The notes under the pieces are model-generated. The model saw only the letters and a list, made by a program, of their open reading frames with translations, made no database searches and had not been told where the DNA came from. This document shows positions 9,417-17,428 of a DNA stretch of 64,000 nt, piece after piece (the stretch's first letter is position 1; each line of letters starts with the position of its first letter). Made by a program: the position numbers and the translations under genes. Source of the stretch: Paraburkholderia hiiakae (GTDB lineage Bacteria; Pseudomonadota; Gammaproteobacteria; Burkholderiales; Burkholderiaceae); assembly GCF_904848665.1 (NCBI RefSeq), contig NZ_CAJHCQ010000004.1:186001-250000 (forward strand), read 5' to 3'.

Positions 9417-9815
9417 ATGCCCTCGTCCCCGGCTCTTGCCATTCATTCCCTGCGCGATTTCGAGCTGACTGCGGACGGCCAGTACTTGATGGTGAACGGC
9501 AATCAGCCGGACAGCGTCGCGCTGCATTGCTCGGTGATGCATGAACTGCTCGCCGCGCTTTCCAACGCGATTGGCCGCTCCGAGCGCATTCGCCACAAAA
9601 CGGCGAGCGTGAAGTTCACCATGCCTTGCGAGGCTTGGGAGGTCGGTCGCGAGTCGGGCGACGTGCAGCATCTCGTGGTGAGCTTTCGCTTGCCTGGGGG
9701 CGCCGAATTGTCGTTCCGTCTACACCCCGCGCAAGCCGTGCACATGACCGAGGTGCTCTCGCTCGCGACGGGGCTCGCGAAGATGCGCCTGCCTGGCGGT
9801 GCGAGCATGCAATAG
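9417..9815 (+). CDS. Small hypothetical protein
   Basis: A 132-residue soluble protein, not recognised. An ACGGAG ribosome-binding site lies just upstream of the ATG. The pattern of alternating strands (FELTADGQYLMVNG, then HLVVSFRLPGGAELSFRLHPAQAVHMTEVLSLA) suggests a compact beta-rich fold with a C-terminal helix. No signal peptide is visible. It lies 137 bp upstream of the bamA paralogue in the same direction, without evidence of co-transcription. Confidence 0.6.
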   Translation: MPSSPALAIHSLRDFELTADGQYLMVNGNQPDSVALHCSVMHELLAALSNAIGRSERIRHKTASVKFTMPCEAWEVGRESGDVQHLVVSFRLPGGAELSFRLHPAQAVHMTEVLSLATGLAKMRLPGGASMQ

Positions 9816-9952
9816 GCGTCGCGCGCCGGCCTCTCTTGCCGCATCCGTTGTACACCCCGCATCCGTGGATGCCAGCCGCGCGCATCTCGCGCCGGTAATG
9901 GAGCATTCGGCACTTTCACGGCTCTTTCGTTGCTTCACATTCGACCTCCCGC

Positions 9953-12268
9953 ATGACGGCATCAACTACCACGGCGCGCTATGCACGCGCACTGACTCTC
10001 GCCGGCTTCGGCATCGGCGTGACTGCTGTGGCACACGCCACCGAGCCCTTCGTGGTCCAGGACATCCGCATCGACGGGCTCACGCGCATCGAACCGGGCA
10101 CCGTATTCGCCTATCTGCCGATCAAGCAGGGCGAGACCTTCACGGACGACAAGGCCTCCGACGCCATTCGCGCGCTCTACGCGACGAGCCTCTTCAGCGA
10201 CGTGCGCATTTCCACGCAGGGCAGCACGGTGATCGTGCAGGTGCAGGAGCGTCCCGCTATCGGCACGATCGACTTCGCGGGCATCAAGGAATTCGATAAG
10301 GATAACTTGACGAAGGCGCTCAAGTCGGTCGGGCTATCGCCGGGCCAGAGCTACGATAAAGCGCTAGTCGACAAGGCGGAGCAGGAACTCAAGCGCCAGT
10401 ACCTCACGCGCGGCTACTACGCGGCGGAGGTCACGACCACGGTCACGCCGATCGACCGCAATCGCGTGGGCCTGCTGTTCTCCGTGGTCGAAGGGCCGAG
10501 CGCGAAGATCCGCCAGATCAACTTCATCGGCAACAACACGTTCAGCGGCGGCACGCTGCTCGATGAAATGCAGCTTTCCACGCCGAACTGGTTCTCGTGG
10601 TACACGAAGAACGATTTGTACTCGAAGGAAAAGCTCACGGGCGACCTCGACAACGTGCGCTCGTACTATCTGGACCGCGGCTATCTGGAGTTCAACATCG
10701 ACTCGACGCAGGTCTCGCTGTCGCCCGACAAGAAGGACATGTATCTGACGATCGGGATTCACGAAGGCGAGCCGTATACGATTTCGAGCGTCAAGATGGC
10801 CGGCAATCTGCTCGACCGCGAAGCGGAGTTGCAGAAGCTCGTCGGCGTCAAGCCAGGGCAGCGTTTCTCGGCACAAAAGCTCAAGGACACGACCAAGGCG
10901 ATCGTCGACAAGCTCGGCGAATACGGCTACGCATTCGCGACCGTGAACGCGCTGCCCGAGATCGACCAGAAGAACCACACGGTCGCGCTCACGCTGCAGG
11001 TGGACCCGAGCCGGCGCGTGTATGTGCGCCGCGTGAACGTCACCGGCAATACACGCACGCGCGACGAAGTCGTGCGCCGCGAAATGCGCCAGCTCGAAAG
11101 CTCATGGTTCGATTCGAACCGTCTCGCGCTTTCGAAGGACCGCATTAACCGCCTTGGCTACTTTACCGACGTGGACGTGACCACCGTGCCGGTGGAAGGC
11201 ACGCCGGACGAAGTGGACGTGAACGTGAAAGTGACCGAGAAGCCTACCGGTACGCTTTCGCTGGGCCTGGGCTACGGCTCGGGCGAGGGGCCGATCATCT
11301 CGGCGGGCATTTCGCAGGACAACGTATTCGGTTCCGGCAACAGCCTTTCGCTGAACGTGAATACCGCCACGACGTATCGCACGCTCTCGGTCACGCAGGT
11401 CGATCCGTATTTCACGGTGGACGGCATCAAGCGCATTACCGATGTCTACTACCGCACGACCGAGCCGCTTTACTACTCGAGCACGAACGACACGAGCTTT
11501 CGCATCATCTCGTATGGCGCGGACATGAAGTTCGGCATCCCGTTCTCTGAGACCGATATGGTGTATTTCGGCCTCGGTATCGAGCAGGACCGCCTCGACG
11601 TCGATTCCAGCACGCCGCAGACCTATATCGACTACGTGAACGATTTCGGGCGCGTCTCGAACACGGTTCCGCTCACCGTGGGCTGGTCGCGCGACAACCG
11701 CGACAGCGCGCTGGTGCCGAGCCGTGGCTACTACGCGCAGGCCAACGCGGAATATGGCACGCCGGCGGGAACGCAGTACTACAAGGGCGATGCCCAAATG
11801 CAGTACTACTACTCATTCGCGCGCGGCTTCGTGCTGGGGCTGAACTTCCAGGGCGGCTACGGCAACGGTCTGGGCGGCAAGCCGTATCCGATTTTCAAGA
11901 ACTACTATGCGGGCGGTATCGGTTCGGTGCGCGGTTACGAGTCGGGCTCGCTCGGCCCGCGCGACACCACGACGAACGATCCGATCGGCGGCTCGAAGAT
12001 GGTGGTGGGCAATATCGAACTGACGTTCCCGCTGCCCGGCACGGGTTACGACCGCACGCTGCGCGTGTTTACGTTCGTGGACGGCGGCAACGTGTGGGGC
12101 ACGGAAGGCAGCAGCACCGGCGCGAACGGTCTGCGTTACAGCTATGGCGCGGGCCTCGAATGGATCTCGCCGATCGGGCCGCTCAAGCTCGATCTGGGCT
12201 TCCCGATCGTCAAGCACGCGGGCGACCAGTATCAGAAGTTCCAGTTCCAGATCGGTACGTCGTTCTAG
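9953..12268 (+). CDS. bamA: Outer-membrane protein assembly factor BamA paralogue
   Basis: A 771-residue Omp85 protein. A signal peptide (cleavage after AHA, near residue 28) is followed by five POTRA repeats (about 30-430) and a 16-stranded beta-barrel domain. Barrel hallmarks are visible: VRGYESGSLGPRD (loop-6 VRGF-type motif, with Tyr for Phe), FVDGGNVWG, and a C-terminal strand ending in Phe (KFQFQIGTSF). BamA folds outer-membrane beta-barrels. The usual neighbours (rseP upstream, skp, lpxD, fabZ and lpxA downstream) are absent, so this is probably a second copy rather than the housekeeping gene. A long inverted repeat follows directly. Confidence 0.9.
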   Translation: MTASTTTARYARALTLAGFGIGVTAVAHATEPFVVQDIRIDGLTRIEPGTVFAYLPIKQGETFTDDKASDAIRALYATSLFSDVRISTQGSTVIVQVQERPAIGTIDFAGIKEFDKDNLTKALKSVGLSPGQSYDKALVDKAEQELKRQYLTRGYYAAEVTTTVTPIDRNRVGLLFSVVEGPSAKIRQINFIGNNTFSGGTLLDEMQLSTPNWFSWYTKNDLYSKEKLTGDLDNVRSYYLDRGYLEFNIDSTQVSLSPDKKDMYLTIGIHEGEPYTISSVKMAGNLLDREAELQKLVGVKPGQRFSAQKLKDTTKAIVDKLGEYGYAFATVNALPEIDQKNHTVALTLQVDPSRRVYVRRVNVTGNTRTRDEVVRREMRQLESSWFDSNRLALSKDRINRLGYFTDVDVTTVPVEGTPDEVDVNVKVTEKPTGTLSLGLGYGSGEGPIISAGISQDNVFGSGNSLSLNVNTATTYRTLSVTQVDPYFTVDGIKRITDVYYRTTEPLYYSSTNDTSFRIISYGADMKFGIPFSETDMVYFGLGIEQDRLDVDSSTPQTYIDYVNDFGRVSNTVPLTVGWSRDNRDSALVPSRGYYAQANAEYGTPAGTQYYKGDAQMQYYYSFARGFVLGLNFQGGYGNGLGGKPYPIFKNYYAGGIGSVRGYESGSLGPRDTTTNDPIGGSKMVVGNIELTFPLPGTGYDRTLRVFTFVDGGNVWGTEGSSTGANGLRYSYGAGLEWISPIGPLKLDLGFPIVKHAGDQYQKFQFQIGTSF

Positions 12269-12289
12269 ATTTCTGTTTGAGGCTTGAGT

Positions 12290-12876
12290 CGTGGTTTCTG
12301 GGGCTTTGGCGTCTCCTTGCTTTCGCGTCGGTATGCCAGTGTTGCCCCTGTGCGGGGCGGCACCTACTTTTCTTTGCCGCGGCAAAGAAAAGTAGGCAAA
12401 AGAAAGCCGCTCACACCGCCAGCGCCTGCCACAGTTCACCTCGCGCCGCGCCAGGTAGTGGCTCCGGAGCGTCTGTCACCTCGCACCACTGAACTTGGTG
12501 ACAAGGCGCTCATCCTTCCGGCGGCGCTACGCGCGCCGAATGGCATAACCCAAAACCAGCGGGGCACCTGGGTTCTCGCCTCGCTCATTCGTACCATCCG
12601 GTTTCCCTTGCAGACCCGGCCGCTGCGTGCGTAGCGGGCAGCGGGATGAATGAGCCCTTTGTCACTAACCTAGGTGGTGCGAGGCGACAGACGCTCCGGA
12701 GCCACTATCGTGTACGGCCAGAGGTCAATTGTGGCAGGCACTAGCGGTGTGAGCGGCTTTCTTTGCCTACTTTCTTTGCCGCGGCAAAGAAAGTAGGTGC
12801 CGCCCCGCACAGGGGCAACGCATGCATACCGACACGAACACAAGGGAACGCGAAAGCACCAGCAACCCAAACAAGA
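12290..12876. repeat. Long imperfect inverted repeat filling the bamA/LysR gap
   Basis: Two arms of roughly 220 bp (about 12290-12515 and 12640-12876) are near-complementary around a central spacer of about 125 bp. Each arm contains a perfect internal palindrome centred on TTTGCCGCGGCAAA (34 bp at 12363-12396; 32 bp at 12766-12797). The arms also share GGCACCTAC, AAAGCCGCTCACACC, GTGGCTCCGGAGCGTCTGTC and a GTGCGAGG block, with small differences. The element occupies exactly the space between two convergent stop codons. It holds no credible gene; the reading frames across it are low-complexity translations of the repeat. Confidence 0.85.
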
Positions 12877-12877
12877 C

Positions 12878-13828
12878 TCAGATCAGCAGTTCGAGCGAGT
12901 GAAAGAGCCGCCGGCGTTCGGGGTTCGGCGAAGCCTCGCCCGCATGGATGGCCTCCTTGAGGCATTCCAGAAAGCATTCGGCCGCGGCGGAGAGCGGCAC
13001 GCCGCGCCGCGCAACCACGCTAACCACTGTCCGGTCCACTTCCTCCTGGAGCGCGAGCGCGCGCAGGTTGTCGCGCGCGAAGCGCGTCTCCACCAGCGGC
13101 CACGGGAAGATGCTCACCATATCCGTATTCATGATGAGCCCCATCGCCACCACGAACGAGTGCGCCAGGTGCATGCTCTTCGGCATCGGCAGGCCGTGAC
13201 GCAGGAACACGTCGTCGGCGACCATCTCCTTGCTTGCCGGGTCCCAGTTGAGCAACCATTCGCAATCCTGAAGTTCCTTCAGCGATTGCGCGTGCGAGAG
13301 CGGATGGTCCTTGCGCACCACCACGGCCGACTCCGTGGCAAAGATCGGCGTTTGCGTGAATTCTGCATGAAGCGAAGCGGGCCCGGGCTTGCCTAGCGAG
13401 AAGTCGAGCGAGCCGTCGCGCAGCCGCGGCATCACGATATTGAGCAGGCCTTCGTAGAACTCCAGCTGCATGCCTGGCATGCGTTCGCGAAACAGTATGA
13501 CGGCGTCGGGCAGGAAGGAGAGGGCGAGCCACGGTGTCACACCGATCGCGAGCTTGCCGACGCCACGCCCGCGCCGCGCGTCGAGTTCGTCCTGGGCGCG
13601 CGACATCTGGTGCACGACGAGCCGTGCATGCACGAGCAGCGCCTGGCCCGCTTCCGTGAAGGCGATGCCGTTCGCGTTGCGCGTGACGAGCGCGATTTGC
13701 TGCTCGGCTTCCAGCTCGCGCACCGCTTTCGTTGCCGCCGCCGGAGAGATGCCAAGCGCACGCGCGGCCGCGCGAATGCTGCCGGTATCGGCCATGGCGA
13801 CGAGCGCGCGGAACTGGTGGAACTTCAT
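12878..13828 (-). CDS. LysR family regulator, AbgR-like position
   Basis: A 316-residue LTTR. HTH at about residues 3-60 (GSIRAAARALGISPAAATKAVRELE), then the effector domain. It is divergent from an M20 amidohydrolase and an MFS transporter, the same layout as E. coli abgR/abgABT, so it probably senses an N-acyl amino acid or related amide. Two 14-bp palindromes (13856-13869, 13880-13893) lie in the 122-bp divergent gap and are candidate operators. Its stop abuts the long inverted repeat. Confidence 0.87.
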   Translation of the reverse strand: MKFHQFRALVAMADTGSIRAAARALGISPAAATKAVRELEAEQQIALVTRNANGIAFTEAGQALLVHARLVVHQMSRAQDELDARRGRGVGKLAIGVTPWLALSFLPDAVILFRERMPGMQLEFYEGLLNIVMPRLRDGSLDFSLGKPGPASLHAEFTQTPIFATESAVVVRKDHPLSHAQSLKELQDCEWLLNWDPASKEMVADDVFLRHGLPMPKSMHLAHSFVVAMGLIMNTDMVSIFPWPLVETRFARDNLRALALQEEVDRTVVSVVARRGVPLSAAAECFLECLKEAIHAGEASPNPERRRLFHSLELLI

Positions 13829-13855
13829 AAGGGATAACCCGAGTGCGCACTTCTG

Positions 13856-13893
13856 GTTGGCGGGCCAACTATTTTAGGGCTGTCGGTCGACAG
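13856..13893. promoter_or_regulatory. Paired palindromes in the LysR/M20 divergent promoter
   Basis: GTTGGC-GG-GCCAAC (13856-13869) and CTGTCG-GT-CGACAG (13880-13893) are perfect 6-bp-arm palindromes with their centres 24 bp apart. They lie in the 122 bp between the divergent LysR and amidohydrolase starts and are candidate regulator sites. Assignment to this LysR is inferred. Confidence 0.5.
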
Positions 13894-13950
13894 GAGACGT
13901 CATTATTCTCAAGCGAATTCACACTCACGCTCGCCCTGGAGGGAATTCGT

Positions 13951-15126
13951 ATGAACACGATGGCTATCCCGGCCGCAATCGCCGCGATCGAAGATGAGAT
14001 GATCGCGCTGCGTCACGAGATCCACGCGCATCCCGAACTGGGCTTCGAAGAATTCGTCACCAGCGACCTCGTCGCGCAGCGCCTCGCCGAGTGGGGCTAC
14101 GAGGTGCACCGCGGTCTGGGCGGCACGGGCGTCGTGGGCACGCTCAAGGTGGGCGACGGCAAAGCGCGCCTCGGCCTGCGCGCCGACATGGACGCGCTCC
14201 CGATCCACGAGAGCACCGGCCTCGACTACGCGAGCCGCATTCCGGGCAAGATGCACGCATGTGGCCACGACGGCCACACGGCCATGCTGCTCGCGGCGGC
14301 GAAGCATCTTGCACAGTCGCGCAGCTTCAGCGGCACGCTGCACCTCATTTTCCAGCCTGCCGAAGAAGGCCTGGGCGGCGCCAAGCGCATGCTCGACGAA
14401 GGCCTTTTCGAACGCTTTCCCTGTGACGCCGTGTTCGCCATGCACAACATGCCCGGTTTCCCCACGGGCAAGCTCGGCTTTCGTGCAGGGCCGTTCATGG
14501 CTTCGTCGGACACGGTGATCATCGATATCGACGGCCGCGGCGGTCATGGCGCGGTGCCGCATAAGGCGATCGATCCGGTGGTGGTGTGCGCCAACGTCGT
14601 GCTCGCGCTGCAGACCATCGTGTCGCGTAACGTGCCGCCACTCGACATGGCGATCGTCACCGTGGGCGCGATCCATTCGGGCGACGCCCCGAACGTGATT
14701 CCGCAAACCGCGCAGATGCGCCTCTCGGTGCGCGCGCTGCGCCCCGAAGTGCGCGACTTGCTGCAGGAGCGCATCACGGCGCTCGTGCACGCGCAGGCGA
14801 GCGCGTATGGCGCGACGGCGCGCATCGACTATCAGCGCCGCTACCCGGTGCTCGTGAATGACGCGGCGATGACCGAGTTCGCGCAGGACGTGGCGCGCGA
14901 CTGGCTCGGCGTTGATGGCCTCATTCACGACATGGCGCCGCTCACCGGCAGCGAGGACTTCTCGTTCCTGCTCGAGCGCTGCGCGGGCAGCTACCTCATC
15001 ATCGGCAATGGCGACGGGGAGGGCGGCTGCATGGTGCACAACCCCGGCTACGACTTCAACGACGACTGCCTTGCCACCGGCGCGGCGTACTGGGTGCAAC
15101 TCGCCGAGCGCTTCCTGCGCGGCTGA
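13951..15126 (+). CDS. M20 family amidohydrolase (hippuricase/aminoacylase type)
   Basis: A zinc-dependent amidohydrolase of about 391 residues, expected to cleave an N-acyl amino acid or similar amide in the cytoplasm. The metal-binding motifs are in order: RADMDALPIHES, MHACGHDGHTAMLLAAAKHL, LIFQPAEEGLGGAKRM, the dimerisation-domain motif GRGGHGAVPHKAIDPV, and LTGSEDFSFLLE. The start is the ATG of MNTMAIPAAIAAIEDEM, with GGAGGG eight bases upstream; the longer frame adds an unlikely N-terminus. It is followed after 75 bp by an MHS transporter, probably in the same operon. Confidence 0.92.
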   Translation: MNTMAIPAAIAAIEDEMIALRHEIHAHPELGFEEFVTSDLVAQRLAEWGYEVHRGLGGTGVVGTLKVGDGKARLGLRADMDALPIHESTGLDYASRIPGKMHACGHDGHTAMLLAAAKHLAQSRSFSGTLHLIFQPAEEGLGGAKRMLDEGLFERFPCDAVFAMHNMPGFPTGKLGFRAGPFMASSDTVIIDIDGRGGHGAVPHKAIDPVVVCANVVLALQTIVSRNVPPLDMAIVTVGAIHSGDAPNVIPQTAQMRLSVRALRPEVRDLLQERITALVHAQASAYGATARIDYQRRYPVLVNDAAMTEFAQDVARDWLGVDGLIHDMAPLTGSEDFSFLLERCAGSYLIIGNGDGEGGCMVHNPGYDFNDDCLATGAAYWVQLAERFLRG

Positions 15127-15201
15127 AGCCCATAGCCGGCGGGCGAATGTACCAACAAACGCACCGCGATACGAGACACGAGACAAACGAGGAGACACCC
15201 G

Positions 15202-16527
15202 ATGAACGCCACGTCGATTCACGCGCCGGCCGCAGCCGCACAGGCTTCTTCGCGCCGCTCGCGCGCGAAGGCCATCTTCGCGATCACGCTCGGCAACGGG
15301 CTCGAGTTCTTCGACTTCACGGTCTATAGCTTCTTTGCCTCGATCATCGGCGCGCTGTACTTTCCGGTGCATGGCTCGCTGAACCAGTTGATGCTCGCCG
15401 TGGGCAGCTTCGGTGTGGGTTTCGTTGTGCGTCCGATCGGCGGCATCGTGATCGGTGCGTTCGCGGACCGCGTGGGCCGCAAGGCCGCCATGACGCTCAC
15501 GCTCTGGCTCATGGCGCTCGGCTCGGCACTCATCGCGTTCGCGCCCACCTATGCGCAGATTGGGCTCGCGGCGCCCGCGCTGATCCTGCTCGCGCGTCTC
15601 GTGCAGGGCTTCGCGGTGGGCGGCGAAGTGGGCGCCTCGACGTCGCTCCTCCTCGAATACGCGGACGACCGCTCGCGCGGCTTCTACGGCAGCTGGCAGT
15701 TCGTGAGCCAGGGGCTCAATACGGTGTGCGGCGCGCTCATCGGCGTGGCGCTTTCCACCACGCTCTCGCAGGCCGCGCTGGAAAGCTGGGGATGGCGCGT
15801 GCCGTTCGTGATCGGCATGCTGGTCGTGCCGGTGGGCGTCTACATTCGCCGCCATCTCGACGAAACGCTCGCGAACCCCGTCGAAGTCGACAACACCGAA
15901 CCCGTGGCCGACATGGCGCGGCCGCTGCGCGAGATTTTCGGGCGTCATCGCACTTCGCTTGTCGCAGGCATTGTCACGACCATTGGCGGCACGGCGGCGA
16001 ACTATATCGTGCTGTTCTACATGTCGACGTATGCGATCAAGATTCTCGGCCTGCCGATGTCGGTCGGCATGAGCGCGGCCCTCGTCGCGGCGCTCGTCAC
16101 CGCCGTGTGTTCGCCGTTCGCTGGCTCGCTTTCCGACCGGCTGGGACGCAAGTGGGTGATGGGCGTCTCGCGCGTGCTGCTGATCGCGGTGATCTATCCG
16201 GCATTCATGCTCATTCATGCTGTGCCGACCGTTACAACCGTGCTCGCGGTCGTGGCGGTGCTGGGCGCGATCGTCGCGTTCACGGCGGTCCCCAACATCG
16301 TGATGCTGCCCGAACTCTTTCCTCAGTCGATTCGCGTGACGGGCATGTCCGTGGTGTATTGCGTGGGCGTGTCGATCTTCGGCGGCTTCGCGCAGTTTTT
16401 CGCGACCTGGCTCATCAAGCTGCTCGACAACCCGCTCGCACCCGCCTGGTATCTGATCGGCTGCGGGGCAGTCTCGCTGCTCGCGCTGCCGCTCATTCGC
16501 GAACCGGCGGGGCGTCCGCTCGATTGA
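15202..16527 (+). CDS. MFS transporter, metabolite:H+ symporter (MHS) type
   Basis: A 441-residue inner-membrane protein of the MHS/citrate-proton symporter family. The N-terminus carries GNGLEFFDFTVYSFFASIIGALYFP, typical of the family, followed by the motif-A stretch GAFADRVGRKAAMTLTLWLMA and the LARLVQGFAVGGEVGAS segment. An ACGAGGAGA ribosome-binding site precedes the ATG. It lies downstream of the M20 amidohydrolase and probably imports that enzyme's substrate or a related acid. Confidence 0.9.
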   Translation: MNATSIHAPAAAAQASSRRSRAKAIFAITLGNGLEFFDFTVYSFFASIIGALYFPVHGSLNQLMLAVGSFGVGFVVRPIGGIVIGAFADRVGRKAAMTLTLWLMALGSALIAFAPTYAQIGLAAPALILLARLVQGFAVGGEVGASTSLLLEYADDRSRGFYGSWQFVSQGLNTVCGALIGVALSTTLSQAALESWGWRVPFVIGMLVVPVGVYIRRHLDETLANPVEVDNTEPVADMARPLREIFGRHRTSLVAGIVTTIGGTAANYIVLFYMSTYAIKILGLPMSVGMSAALVAALVTAVCSPFAGSLSDRLGRKWVMGVSRVLLIAVIYPAFMLIHAVPTVTTVLAVVAVLGAIVAFTAVPNIVMLPELFPQSIRVTGMSVVYCVGVSIFGGFAQFFATWLIKLLDNPLAPAWYLIGCGAVSLLALPLIREPAGRPLD

Positions 16528-16548
16528 GCGCGATTGCGTGCTGTAGTT

Positions 16549-16574
16549 CGGCCGCTACACACTTTTAGCGGCCG
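16549..16574. repeat. Hairpin after the MHS transporter
   Basis: A 9-bp stem CGGCCGCTA/TAGCGGCCG with an 8-nt loop, 22 bp after the stop. There is no T-run on the plus strand, so it may be a transcript-end hairpin rather than a full intrinsic terminator. Confidence 0.45.
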
Positions 16575-16674
16575 TGTCGTGTTTATTTACCAGACGTTTA
16601 CGCGGCGCTGCCTAGAATCGGTTCGTGTTCAACTCAAGCGCGCCGGCCGAAACGGCGGCGTGCGCACAACACGT

Positions 16675-17034
16675 ATGCCGTCTACCGTCTCGCAGGGCTC
16701 GATTTCCCGAGGTTCCCGCTCCGCCGCCACGCCGCGGCCCGTTCTTTCACTGCGCAACTCGCGCAAGCCCCTTGACCCGCCAACCCATCGCGCAACGGTG
16801 CAACTGGTTGTGCGCGTGCCCACGAGCGAAGCGCAACTCGCGCGATGCACGCTGCATGGTCTCATTGGCGACGCGCTCGGCGTGCATACGATCGATATCG
16901 ACCGCCGCAGCGACCTCGCTTGCCTGCACGTCGAACTCGATCGCCGCCGCGTGGCCGAGGCCATGGCGCTGCTCATGCGCACGCTTTCGTGCGCGGAATT
17001 CGGTTCGGTGCGCCGGCTCGATCGCGCCGCCTGA
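16675..17034 (+). CDS. Small hypothetical protein
   Basis: Not recognised. With the ATG at 16675 it is 119 residues. The first 40 or so are Ser/Arg-rich and disordered. The remainder (VQLVVRVPTSEAQLARCTLHGLIGD, then SDLACLHVELDRRRVAEAMALLMRTLS, then FGSVRRLDRA) has a beta-alpha-beta-beta-alpha-beta pattern like an ACT or ferredoxin-like small domain. A longer frame opens at 16534. The start and the reality of the N-terminus are uncertain. Confidence 0.5.
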   Translation: MPSTVSQGSISRGSRSAATPRPVLSLRNSRKPLDPPTHRATVQLVVRVPTSEAQLARCTLHGLIGDALGVHTIDIDRRSDLACLHVELDRRRVAEAMALLMRTLSCAEFGSVRRLDRAA

Positions 17035-17428
17035 TTCGCAACGCGTGGCGCAACCGTCTCTCTGACGGTTGCGCCGCGTTTGCATATTCTCCCCTCCGCA
17101 GTTCACGCGACGCATGCCTCGTGCGTCCGCAACGTTCGCTTCCCCCTTTCTCTATACGCAATCGTTGCGCATATCTGTGCGAACGTTAGCGAACGATCAG
17201 CGCGTATTCATTTCGGATTTCGAAACGAATTCAGTCACTGTTTCCCCGTGCGTGCCTGCCATGTCATCGCGTGCGAATTTTTGGCCATCCTGAATCTGCT
17301 CTGTCGCGAAAGACAGTAGTATTTGCTCGAGCACCAAAGTCAGTGGCGGTGATTCGACTGGATCGCCCGCGCGCGCCTGATTTGGTTTCGTCGGTCCAGC
17401 GCAGATCGTCGACAACACGGAGAACAGC
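17035..17428. other. 394-bp gap upstream of the RND operon
   Basis: No gene is visible, and in particular no TetR/MarR/LysR repressor next to the efflux operon. The stretch should contain the operon promoter; the ribosome-binding site ACGGAG precedes the ATG at 17429. Confidence 0.45.

Noticed and set aside
12284..12977. Short frames across the long inverted repeat, with similar translations such as LPRQRKVGKRK on both sides
   Set aside because: Their similarity comes from the repeat arms being translated, not from conserved proteins; no credible start or function.
13909..16218. Very long minus-strand frame opposite the M20 gene and transporter
   Set aside because: Arg/His-rich translation mirrors the codon usage of the real plus-strand genes; no motif or ribosome-binding site.
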